Positions 9,749 through 11,650 of a stretch of 11,650 nt of DNA are shown here, piece by piece (positions within the stretch are counted from its first letter, which is position 1; every line of letters begins with the position of its first letter). The notes beneath the pieces are model-generated. The model was given only the letters and a program-made list of their open reading frames with translations, was not told the DNA's origin and made no database searches. The stretch is from contig JAGBYS010000080.1 in NCBI GenBank assembly GCA_017628675.1, positions 1 through 11,650 on the forward strand, read 5' to 3'. The stretch is from Tidjanibacter sp. (GTDB lineage: Bacteria > Bacteroidota > Bacteroidia > Bacteroidales > Rikenellaceae). The position numbers were made by a program, and so were the translations under genes.

Positions 9749-11587
9749 ATGAAAACATACTGGAGGCTACTATCATTTGCGCGCCCTTTGGGCCGCTATG
9801 CCGTACCCTATTTTTTCTATACACTCTTCTACGCCATCTTCAACACCTGCAACTTTGTGATGATCATCCCTCTGTTGCGCACCCTCTTCGACAAGGGAGC
9901 AATGTTGGAGGCGGTGACCACCCCACCCCAATTCAGCGTCAGCATCGACTACCTCACTTCGCTGCTGAACTACTGGCTCTACAGACTCTACGGCACCGAC
10001 TACGACACGATGAACATACTCATCTTCCTGGCGGCCTTCATAACCCTCTCGGCCCTGCTGAGCAACATCTTCCGCTATCTTGGTCAGCGCACCGTGGAGA
10101 ACCTTAGGATCAACACCCTTCAGACCATCCGCAATCAGGTCTTCGACAATGTGATGGACCTCAATCTGTCCTTCTTCTCCTCGGCCAAAAAGGGCGATAT
10201 GATGTCGCGAATCACCTCCGATGTGCAGACCGTCAGGTTCTGTATCGTCAACACCCTGCAGGTGGTCTTCCGTGAGCCATTCCTCATTATCGGCTACATC
10301 GTGGCGATGATCTCCATCTCGTGGCAGCTCTCGCTCTTCTCGATCATCTACCTACCAATCATAGCTCTCATCATTGGTCGTGTGGTGAAAAAACTCCGCC
10401 ACCCCGCACTGAAGGCACAGCAGAACTTCGGCGAGCTCACCTCCGTGCTCGACGAGTCGCTCTCGGGCGTGAAGGTCATCAAGGCCTACAATGCCGAGGG
10501 CTTCTTCCGCCGCAAGTTCAACGCCATAAACGACAAATACTCGGACATTTCGCGCCGTATGATGTATCGCCAGCAGATGGCCTCGCCTATGAGTGAGTTT
10601 CTGGGCATTGCTGCCGCTGCGGGTCTGCTGATTTTCGGTGGTACTCTGGTGCTCAGCGGTGAGGGTACGCTGGATGGTAGCGGCTTCATTGCCTACATCG
10701 CCATCTTCACGCAGATCACCCGCCCTATGCGCTCCTTCACGGACGCCTTTGCCAACATCAATCAGGGTATTGCATCCGGTGGCAGGGTGCTCGAACTGCT
10801 TGACACCAAGAGCACTATCACCTCGCCCGAGGATGGCGGTCTGGAGCTCACCGATTTCAAGGAGAGTATCGAGTTTCGCAATGTGAAATTCGGCTATGAG
10901 GAGTCGCGCGAGGTGCTGGGAGGTATCAACTTCAGCGTCAAGAAGGGTCAGACAGTGGCTCTTGTGGGTCCCTCGGGTGGAGGTAAGTCGACCACCTCGG
11001 ATCTCATTCCCCGCTTCTACGACATCACCGCCGGCGAGATTCTCATCGACGGCCACAACATCAAGGAGTACAACCTCCGTTCGCTGCGTGAGGCTATGGG
11101 TATTGTGTCACAAGAGACCATCCTCTTCAACGACTCCATTGAGAACAACATCCGCCTCGGCAACGACAAGGCCACGATGGAGGAGATCGTGAAGGCCGCA
11201 CGCATCGCCAATGCCCACGACTTCATCACCGAGAGCCCCGAGGGCTACCAGACCAACATCGGCGATAGGGGCACCAAACTCTCGGGCGGTCAGCGTCAGC
11301 GACTAAGCATCGCCCGTGCCGTGCTCAAAAACCCCGACATCCTCATCCTTGACGAGGCAACAAGCGCCCTTGATACCGAGAGCGAAAAACTCGTGCAGGA
11401 GGCTCTGGACAAACTCCTTGCGGGCCGCACCTCGGTAATCATCGCCCACCGCCTGAGCACCATCAAGAATGCCGACAAGATTCTGGTCATCGATCAGGGC
11501 CACATTGTCGAGGAGGGCACCCATCCGGAGCTTATCGCCAAGGGCGGCATCTACGCCAAACTCGTGGCACTCCAGCAGGTGAACTAG
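9749..11587 (+). CDS. ABC exporter, fused permease and ATPase (MsbA-like)
   Basis: A 612-residue half-transporter expected to work as a homodimer in the inner membrane, driving export of a lipid or other hydrophobic substrate with ATP. Residues 1-340 form the exporter-type transmembrane domain with about six helices (roughly 18-42, 88-110, 162-187, 190-211, 283-302 and 311-332) and the coupling region LDESLSGVKVIKAYNAE (234-250). The ATPase domain has an A-loop Tyr383, Walker A GPSGGGKST (407-415), Q-loop Gln455, signature LSGGQRQR (511-518), Walker B ILILDEATSALD (531-542, catalytic Glu536) and switch His567. All catalytic residues are intact. MsbA-type lipid A flipping is the best-known role for this shape, but multidrug-type exporters look alike, so no symbol is given. 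It is divergent from trpS and ends in TAG at 11585. Confidence 0.93.
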   Translation: MKTYWRLLSFARPLGRYAVPYFFYTLFYAIFNTCNFVMIIPLLRTLFDKGAMLEAVTTPPQFSVSIDYLTSLLNYWLYRLYGTDYDTMNILIFLAAFITLSALLSNIFRYLGQRTVENLRINTLQTIRNQVFDNVMDLNLSFFSSAKKGDMMSRITSDVQTVRFCIVNTLQVVFREPFLIIGYIVAMISISWQLSLFSIIYLPIIALIIGRVVKKLRHPALKAQQNFGELTSVLDESLSGVKVIKAYNAEGFFRRKFNAINDKYSDISRRMMYRQQMASPMSEFLGIAAAAGLLIFGGTLVLSGEGTLDGSGFIAYIAIFTQITRPMRSFTDAFANINQGIASGGRVLELLDTKSTITSPEDGGLELTDFKESIEFRNVKFGYEESREVLGGINFSVKKGQTVALVGPSGGGKSTTSDLIPRFYDITAGEILIDGHNIKEYNLRSLREAMGIVSQETILFNDSIENNIRLGNDKATMEEIVKAARIANAHDFITESPEGYQTNIGDRGTKLSGGQRQRLSIARAVLKNPDILILDEATSALDTESEKLVQEALDKLLAGRTSVIIAHRLSTIKNADKILVIDQGHIVEEGTHPELIAKGGIYAKLVALQQVN

Positions 11588-11601
11588 AAATTGAAAATTG
11601 A
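11588..11601 (+). repeat. Second copy of the AATTGAAAATTG repeat
   Basis: Directly after the TAG of the ABC exporter gene the sequence reads AAATTGAAAATTGA, matching the unit found at the valS stop (2062-2073). The flanking context is otherwise different, which argues for a dispersed short repeat and not a local duplication. Confidence 0.6.
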
Positions 11602-11607
11602 ATATTA

Positions 11608-11646
11608 TTTAGGGAACTTAGAGATGGACTCACTAAACTCCCTAAA
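11608..11646. repeat. Imperfect inverted repeat at the window end
   Basis: TTTAGGGA (11608-11615) pairs exactly with TCCCTAAA (11639-11646). After a two-by-two mismatch, TTAG (11618-11621) pairs with CTAA (11633-11636). It may be a terminator for the ABC exporter gene or the edge of an AT-rich intergenic repeat family; the window stops too soon to tell. Confidence 0.5.
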
Positions 11647-11650
11647 GACT

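Overview
The window looks like an ordinary chromosomal stretch of a gut-type Bacteroidales bacterium, most likely Alistipes or a close relative (Rikenellaceae). The evidence for this is the GC-rich coding sequence with AT-rich gaps, the lack of strong Shine-Dalgarno sites before most starts, a promoter of the Bacteroidetes type (TTTG / TAnnTTTG), and the character of the proteins. The genus is an inference; no rRNA gene or other marker settles it.

Layout. Bases 1-2060 (+) hold the 3' three quarters of valS (valyl-tRNA synthetase), interrupted by one in-frame amber codon at 522-524. A short gap with a nested AT-rich palindrome follows. Next come a secreted TPR-repeat protein (2135-4105, +) and, 30 bases on, an MFSD1-like major facilitator transporter (4136-5497, +). 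A strong hairpin at 5524-5555 separates these from a convergent minus-strand cluster. Read 5' to 3' on the minus strand, that cluster is trpS (tryptophanyl-tRNA synthetase, 9612-8617), a ClC-type chloride transporter or channel with C-terminal CBS domains (8546-6753), and a GT4-type glycosyltransferase (6750-5572) whose start overlaps the clc stop. A 136-base divergent promoter region separates trpS from an MsbA-like ABC exporter (9749-11587, +). The window ends in a repeat-like, inverted-repeat gap.

How the genes relate. Two aminoacyl-tRNA synthetases serve translation. The other genes are envelope functions: two secondary or channel-type transporters, an ABC exporter, a glycosyltransferase and a probably periplasmic or outer-membrane TPR scaffold. 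Apart from the likely trpS-clc-glycosyltransferase transcription unit, nothing ties them into one pathway.

I found no convincing undescribed system: no mobile element, CRISPR array, defence island, tRNA or rRNA. The points most worth a second look are the amber codon (with a nearby Trp-to-Arg change) in valS, a perfect TTGACA-17-TATAAT promoter before trpS overlapping a divergent Bacteroidetes promoter, the ClC protein that keeps its gating glutamate but lacks the usual internal proton glutamate, and the AATTGAAAATTG repeat found directly at the stop codons of two genes.
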